Position numbers and translations under genes: made by a program
The notes under the pieces: model-generated
Seen by the model: the letters and a program-made list of their open reading frames with translations, nothing else
Databases searched by the model: none
What the model was told of the DNA's origin: nothing
In this document: in pieces, positions 7,469 to 13,238 of the stretch
Layout: the number at the start of each line of letters is the position of its first letter
How positions within the stretch are numbered: position 1 is the stretch's first letter
NCBI GenBank assembly: GCA_022560715.1
Contig: JADFSQ010000017.1
Location: 1 to 13,238, forward strand
DNA length: 13,238 nt
From: Bacteroidota bacterium
GTDB taxonomy: Bacteria; Bacteroidota; Bacteroidia; Flavobacteriales; Flavobacteriaceae
Reading direction: 5' to 3'

Positions 7469-8616
7469 TAATATCCAAAATCTGCTTTAATTTCGTCTGC
7501 TTTCTCCAACATTAAATCTTTAGTTATCCCTGCAATTTCTTCAAAAACATAAGCAGATCTATAGGTTCTCATCGCTTTTTTTGGCTGTCCATTCTCTTCG
7601 TAAAAACGTGCTAAATAGTAATTTCCCAATACAGTATCCGGATATTCTTTTCGGGCAAGTTTGCCTAAATCTTCAAAATAATCCCATTGTTCTTTCTTCT
7701 TAATTGCAGCCGCAATAGCCTTAAAATCGTTGATTAGAATCTGTTTATCTATTCCGAATAAATCACTAATGACTTTGTATTTGTCTAACAAATATTCAAC
7801 CGGAGAAGTTTCTAAAGTGAGTATGCTTTCTTTATATTCTTTTTTGCTTATTGGCTGAAACACGTAAAAGATACTTTCTAACGCTTTTGGTATGGCGTGT
7901 GCAGGAGCAGAATAATGGGTTGCACCTTCAAAATTATCGAAATTATACAGTATGTTTTTATTGTCTATAGATGTGATGGCTGTATTTAAAGTTTCAGTAT
8001 CTTTTTTTATAGATTTAATATCGTTGCTCGCCGTTGCCAAATAGTAAAATAGCTTGGTTTCGTATTGTTGTAATCGTTGTGAAATATAGTCGTTCATACT
8101 CGGAGCTAAACTTGGGCTAATAACTATATATGCCTGAAATAATGGTTTTGCTTTCAACATAAAATAGTTAATGAAATTTGCTGTTTCTCCATGACCAACT
8201 GCAACTCTAAAGTTTTCGGTTCTGTAATTGTTTTCTATATGCGGAATGAGTTCCATACCAATAAACTCGAAAAAATCGGCTCCACTTTCTACAGGTAAAT
8301 CGTTTTGTTCGGAATAATAGCAATCGTCGTTTCTGGTATCGCTTTGGTTAATTCCGACTACAATTGCTTCTGGCATATCTTCCCAATAGGAATAATAATC
8401 GACATTTCCTGCAACAACCTCGAACATATAATCGCCATCAAAAACTATAAATAAAGGATAGGATTGGTCTGTATTCTCGTCGTAATTTCTTGGTAATTGA
8501 ATTTTAATTTGTCTTGTTTCTCCAAGTTTATAAGATTCAAATTCTTCGTAAATGGTTTGTGCTGTTAATGTATTAATGCAAAAAGTTAATATAAACGTGT
8601 AGATACAATTTTTCAT
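7468..8616 (-). CDS. Exported esterase-fold (Esterase D/Fes-like) protein with TPR-like tail, nucleophile Ser missing
   Basis: I choose the ATG at 8616, giving 382 residues, because it opens a clear Sec signal peptide with probable cleavage after TLTAQ (about residue 19-20). An in-frame ATG at 8667 would add 17 residues before the signal, but those codons fall inside a duplicated leader element (8641-8706). The mature protein starts with an alpha/beta-hydrolase domain of the putative-esterase family (PF00756-like): YPLFIVFDGDYMF (53-65), the elbow region RVAVGHGETANF (137-148) and the histidine segment GATHYSAPAHAIPKAL (231-246). The elbow normally reads GHSxGG; here it is GHGET, so the nucleophile serine position (143) is glycine and the classic triad is broken. 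Residues about 325-360 look like a TPR-type helical hairpin. It probably acts in the periplasm or at the cell surface as a binding or pseudoenzyme protein. It ends in a one-base overlap with radA. Confidence 0.8.
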   Translation of the reverse strand: MKNCIYTFILTFCINTLTAQTIYEEFESYKLGETRQIKIQLPRNYDENTDQSYPLFIVFDGDYMFEVVAGNVDYYSYWEDMPEAIVVGINQSDTRNDDCYYSEQNDLPVESGADFFEFIGMELIPHIENNYRTENFRVAVGHGETANFINYFMLKAKPLFQAYIVISPSLAPSMNDYISQRLQQYETKLFYYLATASNDIKSIKKDTETLNTAITSIDNKNILYNFDNFEGATHYSAPAHAIPKALESIFYVFQPISKKEYKESILTLETSPVEYLLDKYKVISDLFGIDKQILINDFKAIAAAIKKKEQWDYFEDLGKLARKEYPDTVLGNYYLARFYEENGQPKKAMRTYRSAYVFEEIAGITKDLMLEKADEIKADFGY

Positions 8617-8706
8617 GTGTTTAAATTTATTGTTTTTATAGGTCACATGCTGTTCGCTATTAATCATTCTCCTTTGGCGATAAAAATTTTAACATGCTCG
8701 TTTCAT
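8614..8706 (-). promoter_or_regulatory. Duplicated leader element, copy A (candidate cis-regulatory RNA/leader peptide)
   Basis: On the minus strand this starts ATGAAACGAGCATGTT and continues through a variable centre to GAATGATTAATAGCGAAC, then AGCATGTGACC (core 8706-8641), and on to the ACACATGAAA at the start of the esterase-fold gene. The same outer blocks occur in the same order before the DUF4270 gene (11703-11794, opposite strand). It contains the micro-ORF MKRAC-stop and a second ATG whose frame runs into the downstream gene. GCATGTT and AGCATGT in the two outer blocks could pair over seven positions including G-U pairs. The function is unknown. Confidence 0.7.
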
Positions 8707-8762
8707 AACTTAAATGATTTGAGATTTGATAATTGCAAGGTAAACAATAATGATTAAAGTGA

Positions 8763-9728
8763 TTAAACGCTTTTTTTATTAATTCTATTATAAATTGGCA
8801 GAAACACAAACGAGAAACTGCCTAAAATTATGATTAAAAAAGTTTGCGCAGACCAAATTATCCATCCAAATGCCAAGCTTGGTGCTTCTGGAATTCCGAA
8901 TAAAGAAAATGCTGCGACAACCGCGAGAGGATACACAACAATACCTCCATTGGTGGCTGCAATTGCAAAACTGGCTGCAATAAATGCAATTAATATTGCG
9001 CCAAACGGAATGTTAATTAACTCATTTACTGCAAATGTTGAAATATAAAACATGAGTACATACATTGCCCAAATAAACAGCGTATGAAAAATAAAAGCCC
9101 ATTTGTGTTTCATTTTAAAAATACTCAAAACCCCTTCAATCAGCCCTTTTAAAAATTGCTTGATTTTTAAAGCTATTTTAGAATTACTTCTTTTTATATA
9201 ACCGAATAGAATTACAAATACTACAAGCACAACAAGACCTCCAAAAATAAGTTTTGTTGGCTGAAACGATGTCGTTAAAATATCGTAAATAAATTCAAAC
9301 TGAAGGAAAAGCGCAAATGCTATAATGCCCAGTAAAACAACAAAATCTGCTATGCGTTCTGCTATTATAGTTCCAAAGCCTTTTTCAAAAGGAACGTCCT
9401 CATAATTGGTTAAAACTGCTGCGCGTAATACTTCTCCTGATCTTGGAATGCCATAATTGGCAAGGTATGTTATAAATACAGCCATTAAACTATTAGGAAA
9501 TTTTATGCTGTAACCCATTGGCTCCAGCAAATATTTCCATCGGTATGCACGAGATAAATGACTTAAAAGCCCACAAAAAACACCGAGAATTATCCAGTTG
9601 TAATTTGCGTTTTTAAAATAAGGAATAATGTCTGAAACCGGAATCCTCGAAAATGTGTACCACCCAAAAAAAATGGCTAATAACAGCGGAATTCCGATTT
9701 TTATAACCCTTTTTGTTTTTTTATTCAA
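8763..9728 (-). CDS. Flippase-like integral membrane protein (LPG synthase TM/UPF0104 family)
   Basis: A 321-residue inner-membrane protein with about eight hydrophobic helices spread from residue 10 to 315. It matches the lysylphosphatidylglycerol synthase transmembrane family (PF03706-like) through LSHLSRAYRWKYLL (55-68), a conserved YGIPRSGEVLRAAVL segment and VPFEKGFGTIIAERIADF. It lacks the cytoplasmic aminoacyl-transferase domain of MprF, so it is not a lysyl-PG synthase; it resembles the flippase half or a stand-alone lipid or glycan-lipid transporter. The start codon is TTG at 9728: the next in-frame codons upstream end in TAA without an ATG, and the TTG lies just before the first helix. 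It begins 34 bp after panC, with a consensus-like promoter box (9754-9761) in the gap, so it may have its own transcript. Substrate unknown. Confidence 0.85.
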   Translation of the reverse strand: MNKKTKRVIKIGIPLLLAIFFGWYTFSRIPVSDIIPYFKNANYNWIILGVFCGLLSHLSRAYRWKYLLEPMGYSIKFPNSLMAVFITYLANYGIPRSGEVLRAAVLTNYEDVPFEKGFGTIIAERIADFVVLLGIIAFALFLQFEFIYDILTTSFQPTKLIFGGLVVLVVFVILFGYIKRSNSKIALKIKQFLKGLIEGVLSIFKMKHKWAFIFHTLFIWAMYVLMFYISTFAVNELINIPFGAILIAFIAASFAIAATNGGIVVYPLAVVAAFSLFGIPEAPSLAFGWIIWSAQTFLIIILGSFSFVFLPIYNRINKKSV

Positions 9729-9753
9729 TGTTATAGCTATAATTTAATTGTGT

Positions 9754-9761
9754 CAAAGATA
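9754..9761 (-). promoter_or_regulatory. Candidate Bacteroidota -7 box for the flippase-like gene
   Basis: On the minus strand TATCTTTG matches TAnnTTTG exactly and lies immediately downstream of the panC stop (9763-9765), about 26 bp before the TTG start at 9728. I see no good -33 TTTG inside the end of panC, so this is a candidate only. Readthrough from panC is also likely. Confidence 0.38.
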
Positions 9762-9762
9762 T

Positions 9763-10614
9763 TTAATTTAGTGCGATATTGTCTATTAATCTAACAGTAT
9801 CAGCATAAACAGCAATAAATGCGCGATATGTTTTTTTACTCGATTTTATTTTAATTTCTTTTAAGGTTTTAACATCTGCGATTATAAAATATTCCAACTC
9901 TAATAACTTATGTTTTGCAAATTCTTTAACCACCCAATCTGTTATTTTTTTAGCACTTTGTTCTTTGAATTTTTCTTTTGCTGATTTTAATATTTTAAAA
10001 ATAGCTGGTGCTGCTTTTTTTTGTTCAGGTTTTAAACGTTGGTTACGGGAACTCAAAGCCAAACCATTTTCTTCTCTATAAATTTCACAGCCAATTACCT
10101 TCACAGACAGCTGAAACTTTTCGACAAGTTTTTTAATAATTTGTAATTGCTGAAAATCTTTTTCTCCAAAATAAGCAGTATCAGGTTTAACCATTTCGAA
10201 TAATCGTTTTACAACTGTTCCCACACCATCAAAATGATCAGGGCGAAATTTACCTTCCATTTCGTTTTCTAATCCATCAAAATCAAACTTTAAAGCCTTA
10301 ATGTTCGCTCCATAAATATCATTTATAGAAGGAGTATATATTATAATATTGTTATTTGAAAGCGTTTTAAGCAATTTAATGTCGCATTCTAAATCTCGTG
10401 GATATTTCTCTAAATCTTCCTTTTTGTTAAATTGTGTAGGATTTACAAAAACACTAATAACAACTTCGTCATTTTCATTTAAAGCTTTTCTTACTAAAGA
10501 CAAGTGACCATTGTGTAAAGCTCCCATTGTTGGCACAAACCCAACACTTTTATTTTGAGCCTTTATCTCTTCAATTAGTATTGAAATATCCTCTTTTGTA
10601 CTTAACACCTTCAT
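9763..10614 (-). CDS. panC: Pantothenate synthetase (pantoate-beta-alanine ligase)
   Basis: A 283-residue cytoplasmic enzyme that joins pantoate and beta-alanine with ATP to form pantothenate, the precursor of coenzyme A. Conserved features: VPTMGALHNGHLSLVRKA (27-44) with the HIGH-like HNGH at 34-37; FVNPTQFNKKEDLEKYPR (56-73); FDGVGTVVKRLFEMVKPD (128-145); GEKDFQQ at 150-156; and the KMSKS-like LSSRN at 187-191. Length is standard and the active site complete. The ATG at 10614 gives the usual N-terminus just before the nucleotide-binding fold. It is divergent from the glycogen-synthase-like gene across a 267-bp intergenic region. In many flavobacteria panD, which supplies beta-alanine, lies next to panC; here only 34 bp separate panC from the flippase-like gene, so panD is not at this locus. 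Confidence 0.97.
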   Translation of the reverse strand: MKVLSTKEDISILIEEIKAQNKSVGFVPTMGALHNGHLSLVRKALNENDEVVISVFVNPTQFNKKEDLEKYPRDLECDIKLLKTLSNNNIIIYTPSINDIYGANIKALKFDFDGLENEMEGKFRPDHFDGVGTVVKRLFEMVKPDTAYFGEKDFQQLQIIKKLVEKFQLSVKVIGCEIYREENGLALSSRNQRLKPEQKKAAPAIFKILKSAKEKFKEQSAKKITDWVVKEFAKHKLLELEYFIIADVKTLKEIKIKSSKKTYRAFIAVYADTVRLIDNIALN

Positions 10615-10675
10615 TTTAGTAAAAAATTAACAGCGTGTAAACTTAATATATTACTGTTAATCTGCATAATTTTTG

Positions 10676-10683
10676 TAATTTTG
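10676..10683 (+). promoter_or_regulatory. Candidate Bacteroidota -7 box for the glycogen-synthase-like gene
   Basis: TAATTTTG is an exact TAnnTTTG match, with a weak -33 candidate (TGTTAA near 10655-10660) at suitable spacing. A start near 10690 would give a leader of about 190 nt that contains the whole inverted-repeat element at 10699-10857. Confidence 0.48.
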
Positions 10684-10698
10684 CGTGTTTTTTATATT

Positions 10699-10857
10699 GA
10701 ACTCGTTTTAATTTTTAGTATTTAACCGAAAATGAGATGAAATTTGTCCAGATGAGACACTTTTTGCGGTACATAGCAGCGATACGTATTAGAAAAGTAA
10801 CGAATATGGGCGAATTTCGGCAATTTTTTAGGCAATAGAAAAAGTTAAAACGAGTTC
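10699..10857. repeat. MITE-like element or long hairpin with GAACTCGTTTTAA inverted ends
   Basis: GAACTCGTTTTAA at 10699-10711 is repeated as the exact reverse complement at 10845-10857, and complementarity continues for a few bases past one mismatch. The ends are flanked by ATT on both sides (10696-10698 and 10858-10860), a possible 3-bp target duplication. A second inner pair, CCGAAAA near 10727-10733 and AATTTCGG near 10813-10820, suggests a long imperfect hairpin. The interior holds no convincing gene. It occupies most of the panC/glycogen-synthase-like intergenic region. It may be a miniature transposable element or a structured 5' leader. Confidence 0.5.
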
Positions 10858-10881
10858 ATTAATATTAAAGCATATAGATTT

Positions 10882-11691
10882 ATGAAGGATAAGAAAATAT
10901 TGTATGTGTCGTCTGAAGTAGTACCCTATTTACCCGAAACTGAAATTTCGTCAATGTCGTTTGAAGCTCCTCGAATGGTAAACAAACAAGGAGGTCAAAT
11001 TAGAATTTTCATGCCTCGATATGGAAATATTAATGAAAGAAGGCATCAGCTTCATGAAGTAATAAGATTATCTGGAATTAATTTAGTTATTAATGATTTA
11101 GATATGCCACTTATTATTAAAGTAGCTTCAATTCCGAAAGAAAGAATACAAGTTTATTTTATTGATAGTGAAGAATATTTTAAACGTAAAGCAACATTAA
11201 CTGATGAGGATGGAAAATTATTTCTGGACAATGATGAGCGTTCTATTTTCTTTGCTAAAGGTGTAATAGAAACCGTTAAAAAATTGAATTGGGCTCCTGA
11301 TATCATTCATGTACATGGATGGTTGGCATCTCTTTTACCTCTTTACCTTAAAGAATATTATAAAGATGAACCTTTATTTGCAAGTAGCAAAATAGTAACT
11401 TCTTTGTACAATCAAAGTTTTGATGGTGCGTTAAATAAGGACATGATTAATAAAATAAAGTTTGATAATCTAGCAGACGATGCTATCGAAATTTTAAGAA
11501 ACCCAACTTATAATAATATCATGAAAGTTGCTGTAGATTATTCAGATGCATTAATTATTGGTTCAGAAGAAATCCCAACAGAATTACAAGATTATTTAAA
11601 TAATTGCGAAAAACCTGTTTTAGAGTATCACAATCCAGAAACTTTTGCAGAAGCTTATACCGAATTTTACAATACCCAAGTTTTAAGTTAG
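10882..11691 (+). CDS. Single-domain glycogen/starch synthase-like protein (GT5 N-domain only)
   Basis: A 269-residue cytoplasmic protein matching the N-terminal (Glyco_transf_5) half of bacterial glycogen synthase: KKILYVSSEVVPY at 4-16, MPRYGNINERRHQLHE (44-59), FIDSEEYFKRK and PDIIHVHGWLASLLPLYLK (139-157), the equivalent of the HxHDW segment. Full GlgA is about 480 residues; the second GT-B domain, which carries most of the ADP-glucose site and the catalytic glutamates, is absent. The N-terminal KTGGL loop is also missing, replaced by ETEISSMSF (19-27). Family annotations often call this glgA, but activity as a glycogen synthase is doubtful, so I give no symbol. Short homologues of this kind occur at the same place (divergent from panC, before DUF4270) in flavobacteria, which argues for a conserved non-canonical role and against a recent truncation. 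The ATG at 10882 puts the first beta strand at the N-terminus. Confidence 0.8.
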   Translation: MKDKKILYVSSEVVPYLPETEISSMSFEAPRMVNKQGGQIRIFMPRYGNINERRHQLHEVIRLSGINLVINDLDMPLIIKVASIPKERIQVYFIDSEEYFKRKATLTDEDGKLFLDNDERSIFFAKGVIETVKKLNWAPDIIHVHGWLASLLPLYLKEYYKDEPLFASSKIVTSLYNQSFDGALNKDMINKIKFDNLADDAIEILRNPTYNNIMKVAVDYSDALIIGSEEIPTELQDYLNNCEKPVLEYHNPETFAEAYTEFYNTQVLS

Positions 11692-11702
11692 TAATAAAAT
11701 AC

Positions 11703-11794
11703 ATGAAACGAGCATGTTAAAAAGCATATCACCCAAGGGAATGATTAATAGCGAACAGCATGTGACCGTTAAAAAACAATAAAATAGACACATG
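11703..11794 (+). promoter_or_regulatory. Duplicated leader element, copy B (candidate cis-regulatory RNA/leader peptide)
   Basis: Core 11703-11767: ATGAAACGAGCATGTT, a variable centre (about 11719-11738), then GAATGATTAATAGCGAAC and AGCATGTGACC. Similarity to copy A (8614-8706, minus strand) continues through AAAACAATAAA to the ACACATGAAA at the DUF4270 start. It contains the same micro-ORF MKRAC-stop (11703-11720) and a second frame that here ends after MINSEQHVTVKKQ (stop at 11780-11782). The centre has CCCAAGGG where copy A has CCAAAGG, possibly a small conserved structure. Confidence 0.7.
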
Positions 11795-12202
11795 AAAAAG
11801 AGAAATATAGTTTTAAAAAATATTGTATTAACAATATTTATATTTGGAGGTTTTATTGCCTGTGATAAGGATTTTGCCAGTTTAGATTCCGATGTAATCA
11901 ATCCTGATAATGCCATAAATTTTTCTACAGATGTCGAAGAATATCCTATTATTACATATAACCATGAAATTGGCCCTGTTAGAACAAATGGGCTGCCGTC
12001 TTACCTTTTAGGTTATAGTTTTGATCCTGTATTTGGAACTTCAACATCTAATTTTGTATCACAAATTAGTCCTTCTGTATTCGACCCAACTTTTGGAGAT
12101 AATATTGTTCTAGATTCAGTCATATTAACAGTTCCTTATTTTAGTAGATTAATTGAAACTGATAGTATTGGTAATGGCACATACGAAATAGATTCAATTT
12201 TC
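11792..12202 (+). CDS. DUF4270 lipoprotein, N-terminal part, interrupted by a junction
   Basis: Residues 1-137 of the reading frame are the start of a Bacteroidota DUF4270 lipoprotein. There is a lysine-rich n-region, a hydrophobic helix and the lipobox FIAC with C24 as the lipidated cysteine. CDKD follows, which partly fits the lipoprotein export signal (lysine then acidic residues after the cysteine) used for surface display. The mature part, DSDVINPDNAINFSTD, then LPSYLLGYSFDPVFG and DSVILTVPYFSR, is typical of the family. Homologues are several hundred residues long, so most of the gene is missing: after YEIDSIF the frame runs into TonB-receptor sequence. Position after the glycogen-synthase-like gene is usual for flavobacteria, where glmS often follows; it is not seen here. 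LspA from this window should process it. Confidence 0.82.
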
Positions 12203-12946
12203 GAAGATATTGACCGTATAGAAATTATAAGGGGTCCCGGCGGCACCATATGGGGTGCAAACGCAGTAAATGGTGTCATTAATATAATCACTAAAGATTC
12301 AAAAGATACACAGGGCTTCTTCGTAACATCGGGAGGCGGCAACGAAGAACAGGGATTTGTAGAAACCCGTTACGGAGCAAAGATATCCGATAATTTTACT
12401 TATAGAATCTTTGGAAAGTTTTTTAATCGAGACGAATTTGAAGACCCCAGTGGTGAAAAATCCAATGATAGTTGGCATTCTTTTCGTACGGGTTTTAGGT
12501 CGGATCTAACTATTTCTAAAAAAGACACAATGTCACTTTCTGCAGAATTCTTTAATATTGATAAAGATCAGACTGTAGAGATTCCTATTCTTACAGATCC
12601 CCCGGACTTTGCAGAAAAGATAAAGGATAAGGCCAAATATAAGGGATTTAATTTTCTTCATAAATGGTGGCATATATTTCCCAATAGCTCTGAATCACGA
12701 ATACAGACCTACTATGACTACACAGAGAGAACTTTTGACTTTTTTGGCAAGGAAAAAAGACATACCTTAGATATAGACTTTACTCACAACCTAAATTTTC
12801 ATTTTGCACTGCCACAAGAAATTATTTGGGGATTGGGGTTCAGACTCACAAGTGATAATTTTAGTAATAATACTTCAATATTAAGCATCAATGATCTAAA
12901 CAGAACCGATAAAATATTCAGTGCTTTCATTCAGGATAAAATATCC
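12203..12946 (+). pseudogene. Internal fragment of a TonB-dependent receptor, fused in frame to DUF4270
   Basis: From residue 138 of the frame the sequence changes to EDIDRIEIIRGPGGTIWGAN, then AVNGVINIITKDSKDTQG, the classic end of a TonB-receptor plug domain. About 215 residues of beta-barrel strands follow (aromatic-rich, alternating pattern, e.g. YRIFGKFFNRDEF, SLSAEFFNIDKDQ, WGLGFRLTSDNF, FSAFIQDKI). The signal peptide, TonB box and first part of the plug are missing at the left, and the rest of the barrel is missing at the right, where the frame ends after an unrelated tail at 12976. Codon choice is richer in CCC, GGC and GGG than in the preceding genes. It cannot be a working receptor and is most likely from another gene or genome joined during assembly. 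The edges are approximate within about 15 bp. Confidence 0.7.
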
Positions 12947-13187
12947 TACCGAACCCCCACCCGGATTAAAGTTTGAAGAATTTGAAGATATTTATGAAAA
13001 TGAAAATTGGTCAAAAACACTACGGAGACATTTCAAAGAATCATTTGAGTTAAGAGACCCAAACAACAAATGGATTGCAAAGTTTGAATTCAGAAATATC
13101 CGGTTGCTTATTCGGGGTGGATACTACCAACTTGGAAATGATTTTTGGATTGAAACTGAATCATTGTCAAGAGTTGAAGGTATGTAG
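12947..13187 (+). pseudogene. C-terminal fragment of an unrecognised protein
   Basis: A different frame from the receptor fragment is open across the second junction and ends at TAG (13185-13187). The part to the right of the junction encodes PPPGLKFEEFEDIYENENW and continues with KESFELRDPNNKWIAKFEF and GGYYQLGNDFWIETESLSR, about 78 residues. It is acidic, rich in Phe/Trp/Tyr, and has no signal or membrane segment. The only upstream ATG in frame (12921) lies in the receptor fragment, so the true start is missing. I do not recognise the family. The last 51 bases (13188-13238) hold nothing I can assign. Confidence 0.45.
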
Positions 13188-13238
13188 TTGTTGTGTAAGA
13201 ACGATATCAGGGATTCAATTAAAGAATGGTGCGAAAAA

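Noticed and set aside
8617..8667. Seventeen-codon N-terminal extension of the esterase-fold protein from the ATG at 8667
   Set aside because: It would put charged residues before a clear signal peptide, and the codons belong to the duplicated leader, whose other copy is not in frame with its gene.
10753..10848. Short ORF starting MRHFLRYIAAIRIRK inside the inverted-repeat element
   Set aside because: About 30 codons, no ribosome binding site and no recognisable product; it lies within the hairpin/MITE-like element and is likely chance.
1..13238. tRNA, rRNA, CRISPR array, integrase or complete insertion sequence
   Set aside because: I looked for tRNA-like cloverleaf ends, evenly spaced direct repeats and transposase motifs and saw none.

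Overview
The window is about 13.2 kb of AT-rich DNA from a member of the phylum Bacteroidota, most likely the family Flavobacteriaceae. The evidence is the gene set and order (ileS, a TraR/DksA-like gene and lspA in a row; radA, an esterase-fold gene, a flippase-like gene and panC in a row; a short glycogen-synthase-like gene followed by a DUF4270 lipoprotein), candidate TAnnTTTG promoter boxes of the Bacteroidota type, and an almost complete lack of strong Shine-Dalgarno sequences.

Layout. From 154 to 1125 (+) lies a zinc-dependent aspartoacylase/succinylglutamate desuccinylase-family gene, convergent with a long minus-strand block. Read in the direction of transcription, that block is panC (10614-9763), a flippase-like membrane protein (9728-8763), an exported esterase-fold protein (8616-7468), radA (7468-6101), an orphan barstar-like protein (6089-5796), ileS (5711-2289), a TraR/DksA-like protein (2284-1901) and lspA (1793-1143). 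Divergent from panC, on the plus strand, are a single-domain glycogen/starch-synthase-like gene (10882-11691) and a DUF4270 lipoprotein gene (from 11792). Housekeeping roles are translation (ileS), lipoprotein maturation (lspA), DNA repair (radA) and pantothenate synthesis (panC).

The most interesting signal is non-coding. A leader of about 65-95 bp occurs twice, in inverted orientation, once before the exported esterase-fold gene (8614-8706, minus) and once before the DUF4270 lipoprotein gene (11703-11794, plus). The outer blocks are nearly identical, the centre has diverged, and both copies hold the same five-codon reading frame (MKRAC-stop) and a second start, ATGATTAATAGC. This looks like a shared cis-regulatory RNA or leader-peptide element for two exported-protein genes. 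A second non-coding oddity, a 159-bp MITE-like or long-hairpin element with inverted ends, sits in the 5' leader of the glycogen-synthase-like gene.

Protein-level points: IleS carries a GIHH signature in place of HIGH (an IleRS2 variant linked to mupirocin resistance); the esterase-fold protein has lost its nucleophile serine; the glycogen-synthase-like protein lacks both the KTGGL motif and the second Rossmann domain.

The right end (about 12200 onward) is a mosaic. The DUF4270 gene stops mid-protein and runs in frame into the middle of a TonB-dependent receptor, which itself breaks off near 12945 into the tail of an unknown protein. This is most simply an assembly chimera, so nothing to the right of about 12200 should be taken as a native neighbour of the rest.
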